Part shown: positions 29,305 to 38,364 of the stretch, piece after piece | How positions within the stretch are numbered: the first letter of the stretch is position 1 | Layout of the letters: each line of letters starts with the position of its first letter | Source of the DNA: Nematostella vectensis | Lineage: Eukaryota > Cnidaria > Anthozoa > Actiniaria > Edwardsiidae | Assembly (NCBI RefSeq): GCF_932526225.1 | Contig: NC_064039.1 | Coordinates: 8,445,001-8,509,000, forward strand | Direction of reading: 5' to 3' | Length of the DNA stretch: 64,000 nt | Position numbers and translations under genes: made by a program | The notes under the pieces: generated by a model | Database searches by the model: none | Seen by the model: the letters and a program-made list of their open reading frames with translations, nothing else | Told to the model about the DNA's origin: nothing

Positions 29305-29341
29305 CCGTAGCCGCGTTCCTGGTTCGTCGAATGCAAAGCAA

Positions 29342-30871
29342 TCATCGGAACAAGTAATACGCCGCGGCCACCGCGAGTGCCGACAACCCCGCCTTGAGGG
29401 CGGTGTGGTCACTTTTTTCGCCCGTTCCGGCGGCAGTCATACTATGCGCAGCGTGCGTACTTGGAGAGGGGGCAGGGGCCGCGCCCTCTGCGTGCACTTT
29501 CGCAGGGGCGGAATCCTTGCTTTGCCGCCGGGACGGCACGCGGTCAATCCCAGGGTCAGTCACGTGTTGCACCCTCGGATGCCCACCGGCCATGTTATGA
29601 GCACCGACTGGCTTTGTCTCGGTGTTGATCGCGTTTGCGCCGAGCGTCATGGAGTCCGTGGCTTTCTGCAGCTTATTGTTGTAGCCCACGACGCTTTGTG
29701 TGTTTATCACCAGATCGCTCGGCATCAGCCACACTCCTGGTGCGACCGCAAGACTCAGCCTCACCTTGGCCTCCTGCACGGCTAACTGGTACCTTTGCAC
29801 GCTTTGAGCGATGTCGTTTTCTATGATCGCGTCTTCAAGCAGCTTCGTGAACTCCGCCTGCGCCTCCATGGCCGGCCCACCGGCCCCCGAGATAGAGGAA
29901 CGGACGTTTACCTGCGCGCCAAGCACTGTGTAGACGAACGCCTCGACCGAGCGATCAAGTCTTCCTAGCCCTGCTTTTGTCAGCCCCTCACCTTTGGGAG
30001 GCACAAACCAGCTATATTGCACGCCCCCGTGGTCGTCGTTGCGTATGTAACCCACCTGCTTCCCACTATTGTACGTCCCACCTTCGTCGCTAAACAGATT
30101 GAGGTGGCTCGGGTACTCGTCCGCCGCCGTGTCGTAGCCACGGATCACGTGCACGTTGCGATACCCCTCCCCCGGGTAGAACACAAACACATCGCCTAGC
30201 CCGTGGTTCCGCCCGCCTTTCCATCGGAAGTCCGGCTTACGCGGCAAACCGAACACTATGCATAGACGCTCGAAAGCGGCCTTCTTGTAGGGGTTACCTT
30301 TTTGCGTGAACGGGCTGTCGCCAGGCAGGGGGGCGCCGAGCTCGTAGAGTATCCTCCGGGTGGTAAAGTAGACGTGAAACCTTAGAAATCCCCTGATGAC
30401 AGAGGGGATAGTGGCGGAAGTGGGGTCAGTTAGGGACACCCCACATCCGGCGGTTGCGCACCAGACCGCAAAGTTGAGTTGCTGTGGCAAGTACCCATAG
30501 GAAGGCTCCGATAGCCACCGGCGAGACTCCTTGGCGGACTTGTGCGTGACTACTGTCTCTTTGAATATGTCTCGGACCCTAGTCGTGAATGATTTGTCCT
30601 CAGCCACGTGTATCTCCAACTGCGTGAGTAGTGGGGTGATGTCTGAGGCCGTGCTCTCCACGGGGGTCGCGCGCACGGCGTAGAGCAGCTTTTGCGCGAG
30701 GGTCAGAGACCTAGGGAAACCGGTTTTTGCGCGTTTGACTTGTTCGGCTATAGCATGTTTGATATGCTCGCTAATAGAGGCTCCCGCCGCAACTGCCGCC
30801 TTTTTCGTCTCCTCCTCCTCCCTTCGGGGAACCGCCTCCTCGTTCAGCATCCGCCAGCCTTCCCAATCCAT
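29342..30871 (-). CDS. conserved 509-aa viral protein with C-terminal membrane anchor (copy B)
   Basis: Identical in length to copy A with a few substitutions (for example VRATPVES for VPATPVES, and PSTHAAHSM for PRTHAAHSM). The domain pattern is the same: charged N-terminus, conserved core with LNFAVWCATAGCGVS, FRWKGGRNHGLGDV and GLGRLDRSVEAFVYTVLGAQ, a low-complexity linker, and a hydrophobic end. Both copies stay open over 1.5 kb while neighbours decay, so loss may be recent, or the gene may have been kept for longer. Function is unknown; a structural role is likely from context. Confidence 0.75.
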   Translation of the reverse strand: MDWEGWRMLNEEAVPRREEEETKKAAVAAGASISEHIKHAIAEQVKRAKTGFPRSLTLAQKLLYAVRATPVESTASDITPLLTQLEIHVAEDKSFTTRVRDIFKETVVTHKSAKESRRWLSEPSYGYLPQQLNFAVWCATAGCGVSLTDPTSATIPSVIRGFLRFHVYFTTRRILYELGAPLPGDSPFTQKGNPYKKAAFERLCIVFGLPRKPDFRWKGGRNHGLGDVFVFYPGEGYRNVHVIRGYDTAADEYPSHLNLFSDEGGTYNSGKQVGYIRNDDHGGVQYSWFVPPKGEGLTKAGLGRLDRSVEAFVYTVLGAQVNVRSSISGAGGPAMEAQAEFTKLLEDAIIENDIAQSVQRYQLAVQEAKVRLSLAVAPGVWLMPSDLVINTQSVVGYNNKLQKATDSMTLGANAINTETKPVGAHNMAGGHPRVQHVTDPGIDRVPSRRQSKDSAPAKVHAEGAAPAPSPSTHAAHSMTAAGTGEKSDHTALKAGLSALAVAAAYYLFR

Positions 30872-30901
30872 GCTCAGCCCTATTAAACACGAAGGCGGGC
30901 T

Positions 30902-31589
30902 ATGTTCAACACAATGGTGGTCCTACATGCTGTGTTCACCAAAGGCGAACTGACGCTCTTCTCCGAGCAGCCGATAAGGCGCCCACGCTTCGTGTCGCTC
31001 CGGCAGTTCTCGCTGTTTAACAGCTGGTATAATCTCGAGCGGGAGCATCAGATAACGACCATAGCCTCCCTCCCGCCCATCGCTACTCTGCCATCCGGAC
31101 ACCACACGGCCGAGTCCATCGTGGAAACGATCAACCGCGCTGAAAACAAGATTCTGATCGCGAAGCTGGATCCCCTCACCGGGAAGATCGCGCTCATGTC
31201 CAAAGGCGTTGCGTTCCTTAATGCCGAGCTTTGCGCACTATTTGGCCTAGAGGCTAAAAACGATCAGTTGGGAGGGCGGGGCCTCCCACTGCCCGTAGGG
31301 GCCCCCACTTAAGGTGGCTTTGCCGAAAATAGAGGCCCTCTACATCTTCTGCGATATCGTAGACCGCACGCAATGCCTCGCCTTAGACGAGCCTTCAAAC
31401 GTTCTCGCTTGCCTAGAAACCCGCGGGAGGCCGCACGAGAAAGTCGTCTATGGGCCCGATATCCCCGTTTGTGTCGCAGCATCTTCCTCTGAGTTTGTCT
31501 CGAGTATCCGAATATGGATCACTGATGACCGCGGTAGACGGGTGGACTTTAAGGGCAAGCCTGTTCGCCTCGTATTAGAGCTAACCTAG
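30902..31589 (+). pseudogene. minor-capsid-like gene split by a frameshift (copy B)
   Basis: Same two-frame arrangement as copy A. The first frame ends at TAA 31310-31312 and the second runs VALPKIEALYIFCDIVDRT to RLVLELT, ending 31589. The G tract is interrupted (GGGAGGG) relative to copy A (GGGGGGG), yet the frame break is still present. A shared ancestral break, or genuine recoding, is therefore more likely than a sequencing error in one copy. Confidence 0.6.
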
Positions 31590-31605
31590 GTCCGACATAA
31601 CAAGC

Positions 31606-32517
31606 ATGGCAAACAGCGACGTTAGCAGCGGTGCCACATACCCCTCGCTTCCCAGCGTCTGCCCCCCGAAGGGTACGCACATGACGCCCACCGCTCTGGC
31701 AAGCATCGGCGGCGACGTGCAAAGCTTCCGACTCCAGAAAATATGCGACACTCAGGCGGTTCTAGACAACGAGATAACGCATCATCGACAGGTGCGGAAG
31801 AAGTATAAGCGAACCTTCGCCGTTACCCATGCTGTGTCTGTGGCATCCGGCATCGCTGCAGGGGCGCTTTCCAGCGCCGGGGTGGGGGTCTCTTTGAGTG
31901 GGATAGGGGTTCTGATCGGCGGTCCGCTGGCAGGGGTCGCTGGGCTGGTCGGTGTCGTGGGCGCGGGCGCGGGCGCGGGGGTAGTCTCTAGGGGTCTTAC
32001 GAGCAAGGTGGCTAAACACGAAGACACGATGGTTTTAGCGGAGAGTAAGAAAAACTCGATCAGCGAGCTGGTCTCTAAAGCTCTGCAGGACGGGCATATC
32101 TCAGACGAAGAGTTTCGGCTAATACTTCGGGAACAAGAGAGATACTACGCGCTCAAGGCCGCTATCAGAGCTCGACACGGCCTCGCACCGAGTGATAAAA
32201 AAAAGCAGGAAAGGGCCCTCCCTGGAGACAAGCGAAAAGATGAAAAAGAGGCTGCGAGAAATTCGCGAGGAGTTCGGGAGCGAGGTGTTCGAGTAGAACT
32301 CAGGTTTAAACGCAACGCCAGCGGCTTTGAATTAACGGCCGTTATTCCGCGCTCCGTAGGTTGGCGACCCTCCTCGTTTTCACGGCCCTCATTAGCAATC
32401 TACGCGGGCCTCATCGGCATGAGACGGGGCTGGGGGGCTCGAAGGGGCACAATTGCCCCAATTATTGATGTACGTGGATCATTATCTGCCTACATGCACA
32501 ATTGCCCCAATTGTTGA
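31606..32517 (+). pseudogene. viral membrane/coiled-coil protein frameshifted into the TIR (copy B)
   Basis: Matches the copy A protein through ARHGLAPSDKK. The A run at 32197-32204 has eight A, against seven in copy A and in the left-TIR duplicate. The reading therefore shifts and runs through the TIR for about 100 codons of GC-rich and iteron sequence, ending at 32517. The unshifted ending (EEFGSEVFE, stop) is visible in the other frame. This shows the natural gene stops just inside the TIR. The Gly/Ala/Val-rich region also has two extra residues (GAGAGAG). Confidence 0.65.
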
Positions 32518-33138
32518 TGTACGTGAAACATTATCTGCCTACGTGCACAATTGCCCCAATTGTTGATGTACGTGAAACATTATCTGCCTACATGCACAAT
32601 TGCCCCAATTATTGATGTACGTGAAACATTAACTGCCTACATGCACAATTGCCCCAATTATTGATGTACGTGGGACGCGCCCGGCCTACATGCACAATTG
32701 TCCCAATTATTGATGTACGTGAAACATTATCCGCCTACATGTACAATTGCTCCAATTATTGATGTACGTAAAACATTATCTGCCTACATGCACAATTGCC
32801 CCAATTATTGATGTACGTGAAACATTATCCGCCTACATGTATAATTTCCCCAATTATTGATGTACGTGAAACATTATCTGCCTACATGCACAATTGCCCC
32901 AATTATTGATGTACGTGAAACATTATCCGCCTACATGTATAATTTCCCCAATTATTGATGTACGTGAAACATTATCTGCTTGAGATGGGGTTGGGGGGGC
33001 CTGAAACATAGAAAAGAGACGGGGCTGGGGGGCTCGGAGGGGGGATTCGCGCCTCCCAAGCCTAAGATGGGGTTGGGAGGCCAGGAGGGGCGATCCGCGC
33101 CTCCCACTAGTTTCTATGAAACCCCCCAGTCCCCCCCC
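32139..33138. repeat. right terminal inverted repeat of copy B
   Basis: Reverse complement of 18736-19750 with small differences in iteron number and base content. It includes the 3' end of the final viral gene and ends CCCCCAGTCCCCCCCC at the target duplication. Confidence 0.9.
32450..32985. repeat. 49-bp iteron-like tandem repeats, right TIR
   Basis: About eleven units in inverse orientation to the left array (CAATTATTGATGTACGTGAA and TGCACAATTGCCCCAATT). Mostly the AAACATTATCTGCC variant, with one GGGACGCGCCCGGCC variant, so subtype order differs from the left TIR. Confidence 0.85.
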
Positions 33139-33144
33139 TATCGG
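33139..33144. repeat. target-site duplication TATCGG (right)
   Basis: Follows the terminal C run of the right TIR and matches 18730-18735. The gypsy gag frame resumes here. Confidence 0.8.
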
Positions 33145-35242
33145 GACCTGGGAAAAGCCCCCGGAACCGAACGCCTGGAACACTAGAGCACACAAGAGCC
33201 CTCTTCTAGAAATATCAGCATTGCGATCCTCCCTACCCGATGAAGCTTTGTCCGTCCGTTTGAGATACACTACCGACCCACAAATACCAGAAGTAGAGAA
33301 AAACAAGCCATGGGTTTGGATGGAAAACTACGAGCGCACTATACAGGCACCACAGGGGGCTCACTTTTAACCGATAGATTCAAGTTTTGGGCATCGTCCC
33401 AAGCAAAACACGAGTCCATACAAGAGTAGGAAGTCAAGGTCCGACAGGCGAGCAGCCTTTGTGCATACGGAGAGCTGAACGACGAATTATCCCGAGACAA
33501 ATTCATCTTTGGTCTCAGTGAAGAACAGATGCGAACAGAGCTGCTGAACACACATATCAAACCCGACAACTCAAAGAAAAACTTGACAGATGTGGTTGCT
33601 GAAGCGAAATCCATAAAATCTGCCAAGTAAACAAGCAAGCTCATCGCTGACTAGTTGGCTAAAGGGGTTGAGAGGAAGTGCATTGGACAGGCCTTAGACA
33701 CAGTCATATAAAACTACGACGAGACCAGGAACCTGCTTTTGGTGTGGCAACCGTAGAGGATCCCACCCCTGGAAGGAATGCCCCGCCATAGGCAAATCAT
33801 GTTCTAAGTGTGCTGACAATGATAACTTTGCCCGAGCCTGTTGAGAAGACCACAATCACCAAGCGTTTGAGTCCAGCAATCGGCAACAACAAGCGAGAGG
33901 ACGACCTCAAGTAAGGGGCTTAACCAGCGCAGTCGGCGGGGCTATCCACGTGCTTACGCATCGCCTCGACCAAGGGATGTCCATTATACCGATATGTATA
34001 AAGAGCAGCAGCCCCCAATCCCGACTATAGCTTCAATATCTACGCGCTAGAAGCAAAAGTACACCACAGAAAGTCCCTCCAAAAGGCCGAGAAAGCGCTA
34101 CTTTACGACTCTACTACTTTCAACGACAGGGTCGTCTTTCAAGCCGGTCAAGTTTCAGATCGACACAGCAGCTACATCGTGTTGTAACACGATGTCCTAC
34201 AACATACTGCAGTCAGTGCTACCAAACGCAGAAATTAAGCGGGCCCCATATCTCCTGTACCCCTATGGAAATTCCATGCCACTTAGACCAGTTGGTCGAG
34301 TAGAACTAGTATGCGACAAGTCGAAACACTAGTCTTCCAAATCCTACCAGACTCCTGCATTGGCCTCAAGCATTCACTACTCTCTGGGAGCGAGGTGCAG
34401 GCAGAGGAGACTCACTTCCTCTTCTCGTCAAGGATACACACTGCCACCAAGGCCGAAGATCTCCCAAGGTTCCAAACGACACCCCCAAATGTGAATGAGG
34501 TCACCCAGCACAGCATACATCCGCCCATCCACAAAACGAAACATCCTTGGAACCACCTACAACACGAAATCACTACAAACCCGTGTCAACCCACTCCCTA
34601 AGCGCCGATCAGGGTTGCAAAAGGCCTCCACCTCCAACTACCGGGCAACCTGAGAAAGGAAGACATAATACGCCAACAGCTTTGAAGGACTTGGATTCTT
34701 GGGTCCACCTGTCCACTTCCATTTTGACAAGAGCATACAGCCTGATTTAATGCCGGTTCACAGAATACCCGTTGCCAAGCTAGAAAAGGAGAAAGAAGCC
34801 CTAGACCGGTATGGTGAGGCCGGTGTTCTCGCCAAGGTGACCGATCCAACAAGCTGGTGTTCAAACGAGCTAATACGAGAAACGCCAAAGAAATTTAGAA
34901 TGTGAATAGACCCAAGCCAAACAGTAAACAAGGGCATCATTCGCCAAAGAACACCGGATGGCCACTTTAAACGAACAGCTCCACAAGTTCAGCGAGATGT
35001 TTCTCACTATTTGATGTCAAAGAAGGGTTTCTACACATCCCTCTCGATGAGGAATCATCATGACTGATAACAATGCACACATCATACGAAAGATACCGTT
35101 GGCCCCGGATACCATTTGGAATCAGAAGTGCCCCAGAAGAGTTTCAGATGCGACTCCGCACTCCAGGACCTGGACGGCAAGATATGTATCGACCGTTAAG
35201 ACATTGTTTTATTTTATTATTTTTTCGTTAAAAAGGGGGAGA
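33145..35242 (+). pseudogene. gag-pol remains of the gypsy-type retrotransposon
   Basis: Gag continues from the insertion site (TWEKPPEPNAWNTRAHKS). It ends in a CCHC-type zinc knuckle (CFWCGNRRGSHPWKEC) and a second Cys pair at about 33735-33845. A protease-like FQIDTAATCCNTMSY lies at about 34150-34200. A reverse-transcriptase N-terminal segment (MPVHRIPVAKLEKEKEALDR, VLAKVTDPTSWCSNELI, NKGIIRQ) lies at 34690-34950. Stops and frameshifts interrupt all parts. RNase H and integrase are missing before the right LTR. Confidence 0.75.
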
Positions 35243-35350
35243 TGTTGGTCAGCGGTCTGTTGGTCTGCGGCAGACGCATGATTGTACGAACGGAGTCTGC
35301 ATGTTGGATTGGGAATAAAGGTTGAGTCACCCCACTGCGCGTATTGCACA
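35243..35350 (+). repeat. right LTR
   Basis: TGTTGGTCAGCGGTCTGTTG to GTATTGCACA. It is preceded by a purine-rich AAAAAGGGGGAGA, a normal polypurine tract. Confidence 0.75.
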
Positions 35351-35465
35351 CTCGACTCGCTGACGTTTCGAACTTAGCCGTTCTACGGAGCTCTGACGAA
35401 GGGCTAACGCTCGAAACGTCAGCGCAAATACTCTGTTTCACAGAGGCGTTTAACATACCTTTTTA
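35351..35465. repeat. inverted flank with a 13-bp-armed palindrome
   Basis: GCTGACGTTTCGA and TCGAAACGTCAGC form perfect inverted arms around about 38 bp. The following GCGCAAATACTCTGTTTCAC to ACATACCTTTTT is the inverse of 18459-18497 on the other side of the gypsy element. Confidence 0.7.
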
Positions 35466-36489
35466 ACCTTGTGTTGATTTATACCTTGTCTACACCACGC
35501 CTCCGCAGACCATCTAGTATTTCTACAGCTTGCCTGTAGTCTTTTAGTTATACCACAAAACCCATAATTGTTTTTCATGATAAAATAAGTATTCGACGTC
35601 CTACTTTTCCGAGAGCTCTCTGGAATCCTGGAAAGATGCCCATGAAACACGCATTCTGTAAAAATTCGTTCTTTGCTCGTGGGCACTTACAGACCTCCCA
35701 AGTCTCAACATGGTCACCAAAGCGTGCCATGTCACACGATAGGAGCCTATATATATTTCTTTCTTGGTAGTTGGCACCACAGGGCCGTAGAAGGCCTCGA
35801 AATATTGGGGGGAGCACAATACAGAAACTTTAAGAAAATATTGGGTGCGCAGCCACGCCCCTACTGGTCATTTCCTTACAATTTTGAAAATATTGGGGGG
35901 GAGCACGTGCCCCCAGTGCCCCACCCCCTGCTACGGCCCTGCACCATAAATGGTATGGTAATAATTAGCGACTGGATAGAACAATGCACTGAAACAAAAA
36001 TTTGGTTACCGGGAACAAAATTTGAGCTTCTTGGAACAATGCACTGAAACAAAAATTTGGTTACCGGGGACAAAACTTGAGCTTCTTGGAATGGAAAACT
36101 GGATTTGTGGCAAACAATGGCCGGAAGAGATTGGAGGGAAAGCTGCCCGAAAAACGGGTTCCCGACAACTTTTTCATTTATATTTGAGTATTATTTAGGT
36201 ATCAAATAATATTTTCAATAAAAAATTAACGGAAAGAAAGGGAGAGCTAAGGGAGTAAATAAGTGTGAATAAGTTTGGGGTATAGTTAATACAGGAAGAA
36301 AATTCCAAGCACATTTTTTACTTTTATTAGATGTTTTTTATTCGATTTGATTTTATTCATTATCAGATAATTATACTTTTATTTAATTTCCCGTTTTTCT
36401 CTTCGTAAGGCAGCTGAAAGGCAAAATAAAGATCTTTTTAGTAGGATGGTCCAAAATGGTTTGTATGTATGTATGGAGGTTAAAGAAAC
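35466..36489. other. intergenic DNA with a MITE
   Basis: No gene is seen. A short direct repeat (GCACTGAAACAAAAATTTGG at 35987 and 36046) lies downstream of the MITE at 35778-35942. Confidence 0.4.
35778..35942. mobile_element. MITE-like element with AGGGCCGTAG ends
   Basis: AGGGCCGTAG at the left and CTACGGCCCT at the right form short inverted ends around about 165 bp, with two internal AATATTGGGGG-like segments. Related words occur at 13548. The termini are of the kind seen in hAT-like non-autonomous elements; this assignment is tentative. Confidence 0.5.
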
Positions 36490-37085
36490 ATAATATATAT
36501 CCCGAGCCCATTTGAAGACCCACCGGCATATTCCAAGACCCCTCTGGCATATTTTTAAGAACTCCTAGCATATTCCGAGACCTCCCTGGCATATTTTCAA
36601 AAACTCCCAGCATATTCCAAGACCCCTGGCATATTTTCAAGAACTCCTAGCATATTCCAAGATCCCCCTGCTGGCATATTCTAAGAACCCCTAGCATATT
36701 CCAATACCCCTAGCATATTCCAAAACCTCCTAGTATATTCTTAGAACCCCTAGTATATTCTAAGAACCCCTAGCATATTCTAAGATCCCCTAGCATATTC
36801 CAAGACCCCCTAGCATATTCTAAGACCCCCTGGCATATTCTAAGACCCCCTGGCATATTCTAAGCCCCCCGGCATATTCAAAGACCCCCCCCCCTTCCCG
36901 TATATTCATAGCATATTCCCAGACCCCTTGTCATATTCCCAGACCCCCTGTCATATTCAAAGACCCCCTAGCATATTCTAAGACCCCCTGGCATATTCTA
37001 AGCCCCCTGGCATATTCAAAGACCCCCCGGTATATGCCAAGAACGCCCCCGTATATTTCAAGACCCCCCGGTATATTCCTAGTAC
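36490..37085. repeat. 20-bp minisatellite (CCCCTAGCATATTCYAAGAC)
   Basis: About 28 diverged units of AGACCCCCTGGCATATTCTA type lie directly downstream of the acidic repeat-protein gene's stop codon (minus strand). They could form part of its 3' flank. Confidence 0.85.
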
Positions 37086-37105
37086 TTACCTTTTAAATGA
37101 TTATA

Positions 37106-38364
37106 TCACTCCTCGATTTCTCCGGGCTGTGGGCCTTTAGGATTTTTGGTTGGTTTAGGCTTGCTGGCTTTATCCTCATCCTCGTCACTCAGTGGAGTGG
37201 TCTGTCCGGTGCCTGGTCCGCCTGTGGAAAGAATTCGTAATGTTGTTATAAGCTGTAGTGTAGTATAATGTACTACAATTTTGCAGTGTGTTTATACTCG
37301 ATCAGAATGATGGGAGTAAAAGCTTGTTCCTGTAACTCCCCTCTTTTTTCCTTCAAGCGTAAGGCTCAAATTTCTTTTAGATGTTTTAATAATCATTCCT
37401 CGCTAAAGCGATAATTTGAATTTTACCGGGAACCTTTGATTGAAATTACTATTTAGACACAAACCTTCCACGCGGTTTGCGTATTCGTCCTCATCTTGTT
37501 TCTTCCCCTTTGCCGGTCGCTTCTCTTTTGCATTTTGTGCACCACCTTCAATTCTACCGTTGTATTCGTCCTCATCTTGTTTCTTCCCCATTACCGGTCG
37601 CTTCTCTTTTGCATTTTGTTTGCCACCTTCAATTCTACCGTTGTTTACGTCTTCACCATTTGACGAATTATTGTCATCTCCATTTGGCTTGCCGCCTTCA
37701 ATTCTACCACTGACCTCGCCACTCTCGCTTGCAGGATCCTGACCTGACGGCGGTTCCTCTACACGGTCCTCGTCATAGCATTTATCGTCCTCATCGTGAT
37801 TTTTCTCGTCCTCATCGTGATTTTCCTCGTCCTCATCGTGATTTTTCTCGTCTTCATCGTGATTTTTCTCGTCTTCATCGTGATTTTTCTCGTCTTCATC
37901 GTGATTTTTCTCGTCTTCATCGTGTTTTTTCTCGTCTTCATCGTGATTTTTCTCGTCTTCATCGTGATTTTTCTCGTCTTCATCGTGATTTTTCTTGTCC
38001 TCATCTGCGCTTGTGGACGGCGGGTTGCTTTCTTCAGGTTGTTTTGCTTCTTTTACCCGGTCATCTTTGTGCTCTGTCGTTGACTGACTCGGTTCTTTAT
38101 TTCGTATTTTGACTGACTTGGCGATGGCTAGAAAGGAGGAACGGAGAAACACAATAGCTTTTATATTGTAACTGTCGAATCCTTCGTATCGCGACCCGCG
38201 TTTTCAAAACGTGATTTGTATAGCATTTCATTGCCTATGGCCTAAGTCCCATTCGAATCGACGGAGTTAAACGACTAAATTAACCACTTAACTGAATGAT
38301 CGTTTCACAACTTACCATTTGCGGAAATAGCCAGGATCACGAGGAATGTTAGAGTGAGCCTCAT
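37106..38364 (-). CDS. secreted acidic repeat protein sharing the astacin C-terminal tail, three exons
   Basis: Exons in transcription order: 38364-38316, 38127-37465 and 37221-37106, all GT/AG with phase-1 introns, giving 275 aa. Exon 1 is a signal peptide (MRLTLTFLVILAISAN). Exon 2 has Ser/Thr/Glu-rich sequence, about nine NHDEDEK heptads, then two to three longer repeats with GRIEGGKQNAKEKRP and GKKQDEDEY. Exon 3 encodes PLSDEDEDKASKPKPTKNPK and ends KGPQPGEIEE. The tail matches the end of the astacin gene. No enzyme domain is present. Possible roles are a Ca-binding matrix, mucus or nematocyst-type filler protein; function is unknown. Low-complexity repeats suggest rapid length change. 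Confidence 0.8.

Larger units (their letters stand above)
18736..33138. mobile_element. Polinton-like virus, copy B, complete with TIRs (14.4 kb)
   Basis: The element is bounded by inverted repeats 18736-19750 and 32139-33138 and by a 6-bp target duplication. Order: TIR; zinc-ribbon ORF (+); polymerase/helicase gene (+, broken); integrase fragment (-); small membrane genes (-, broken); ATPase (-); capsid gene (-, broken); membrane protein (+); 509-aa protein (-); minor-capsid-like gene (+, split); final gene (+); TIR. It is GC- and CpG-rich compared with the host. It inserted into the gag region of a gypsy-like element. Only the ATPase and the 509-aa gene look undamaged, so it cannot be autonomous as written. 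Confidence 0.9.
18499..35350 (+). mobile_element. Ty3/gypsy-type LTR retrotransposon remnant, split by the viral insertion
   Basis: Short related LTRs flank it at 18499-18602 and 35243-35350. Just inside the left LTR is TTGGTGTCAGAAGAGGGA, the usual primer-binding-site context of gypsy elements. The gag frame reads across the viral insertion site: left part ATTGCATACAAGCGAACTAT, right part continuing at TATCGGGACC. Gag zinc knuckle, protease-like and reverse-transcriptase segments follow at 33.7-35.0 kb. The reading frame is full of stops and the integrase is missing, so this copy is dead. Confidence 0.8.

Noticed and set aside
35365-35430. Hammerhead-ribozyme-like core (CTGACGA ... GAAA) near the right LTR
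   Set aside because: The core words and a stem-III-like palindrome are present, but the bases expected to form stem I next to the cleavage position do not pair. Better explained as a palindromic repeat. A covariance search with hammerhead models would decide.
37729-38112. Plus-strand open frames with Phe/Ser/Arg or Ile/Val heptads
   Set aside because: Antisense of the acidic repeat exon, whose minus-strand frame has a signal peptide and correct splice sites.
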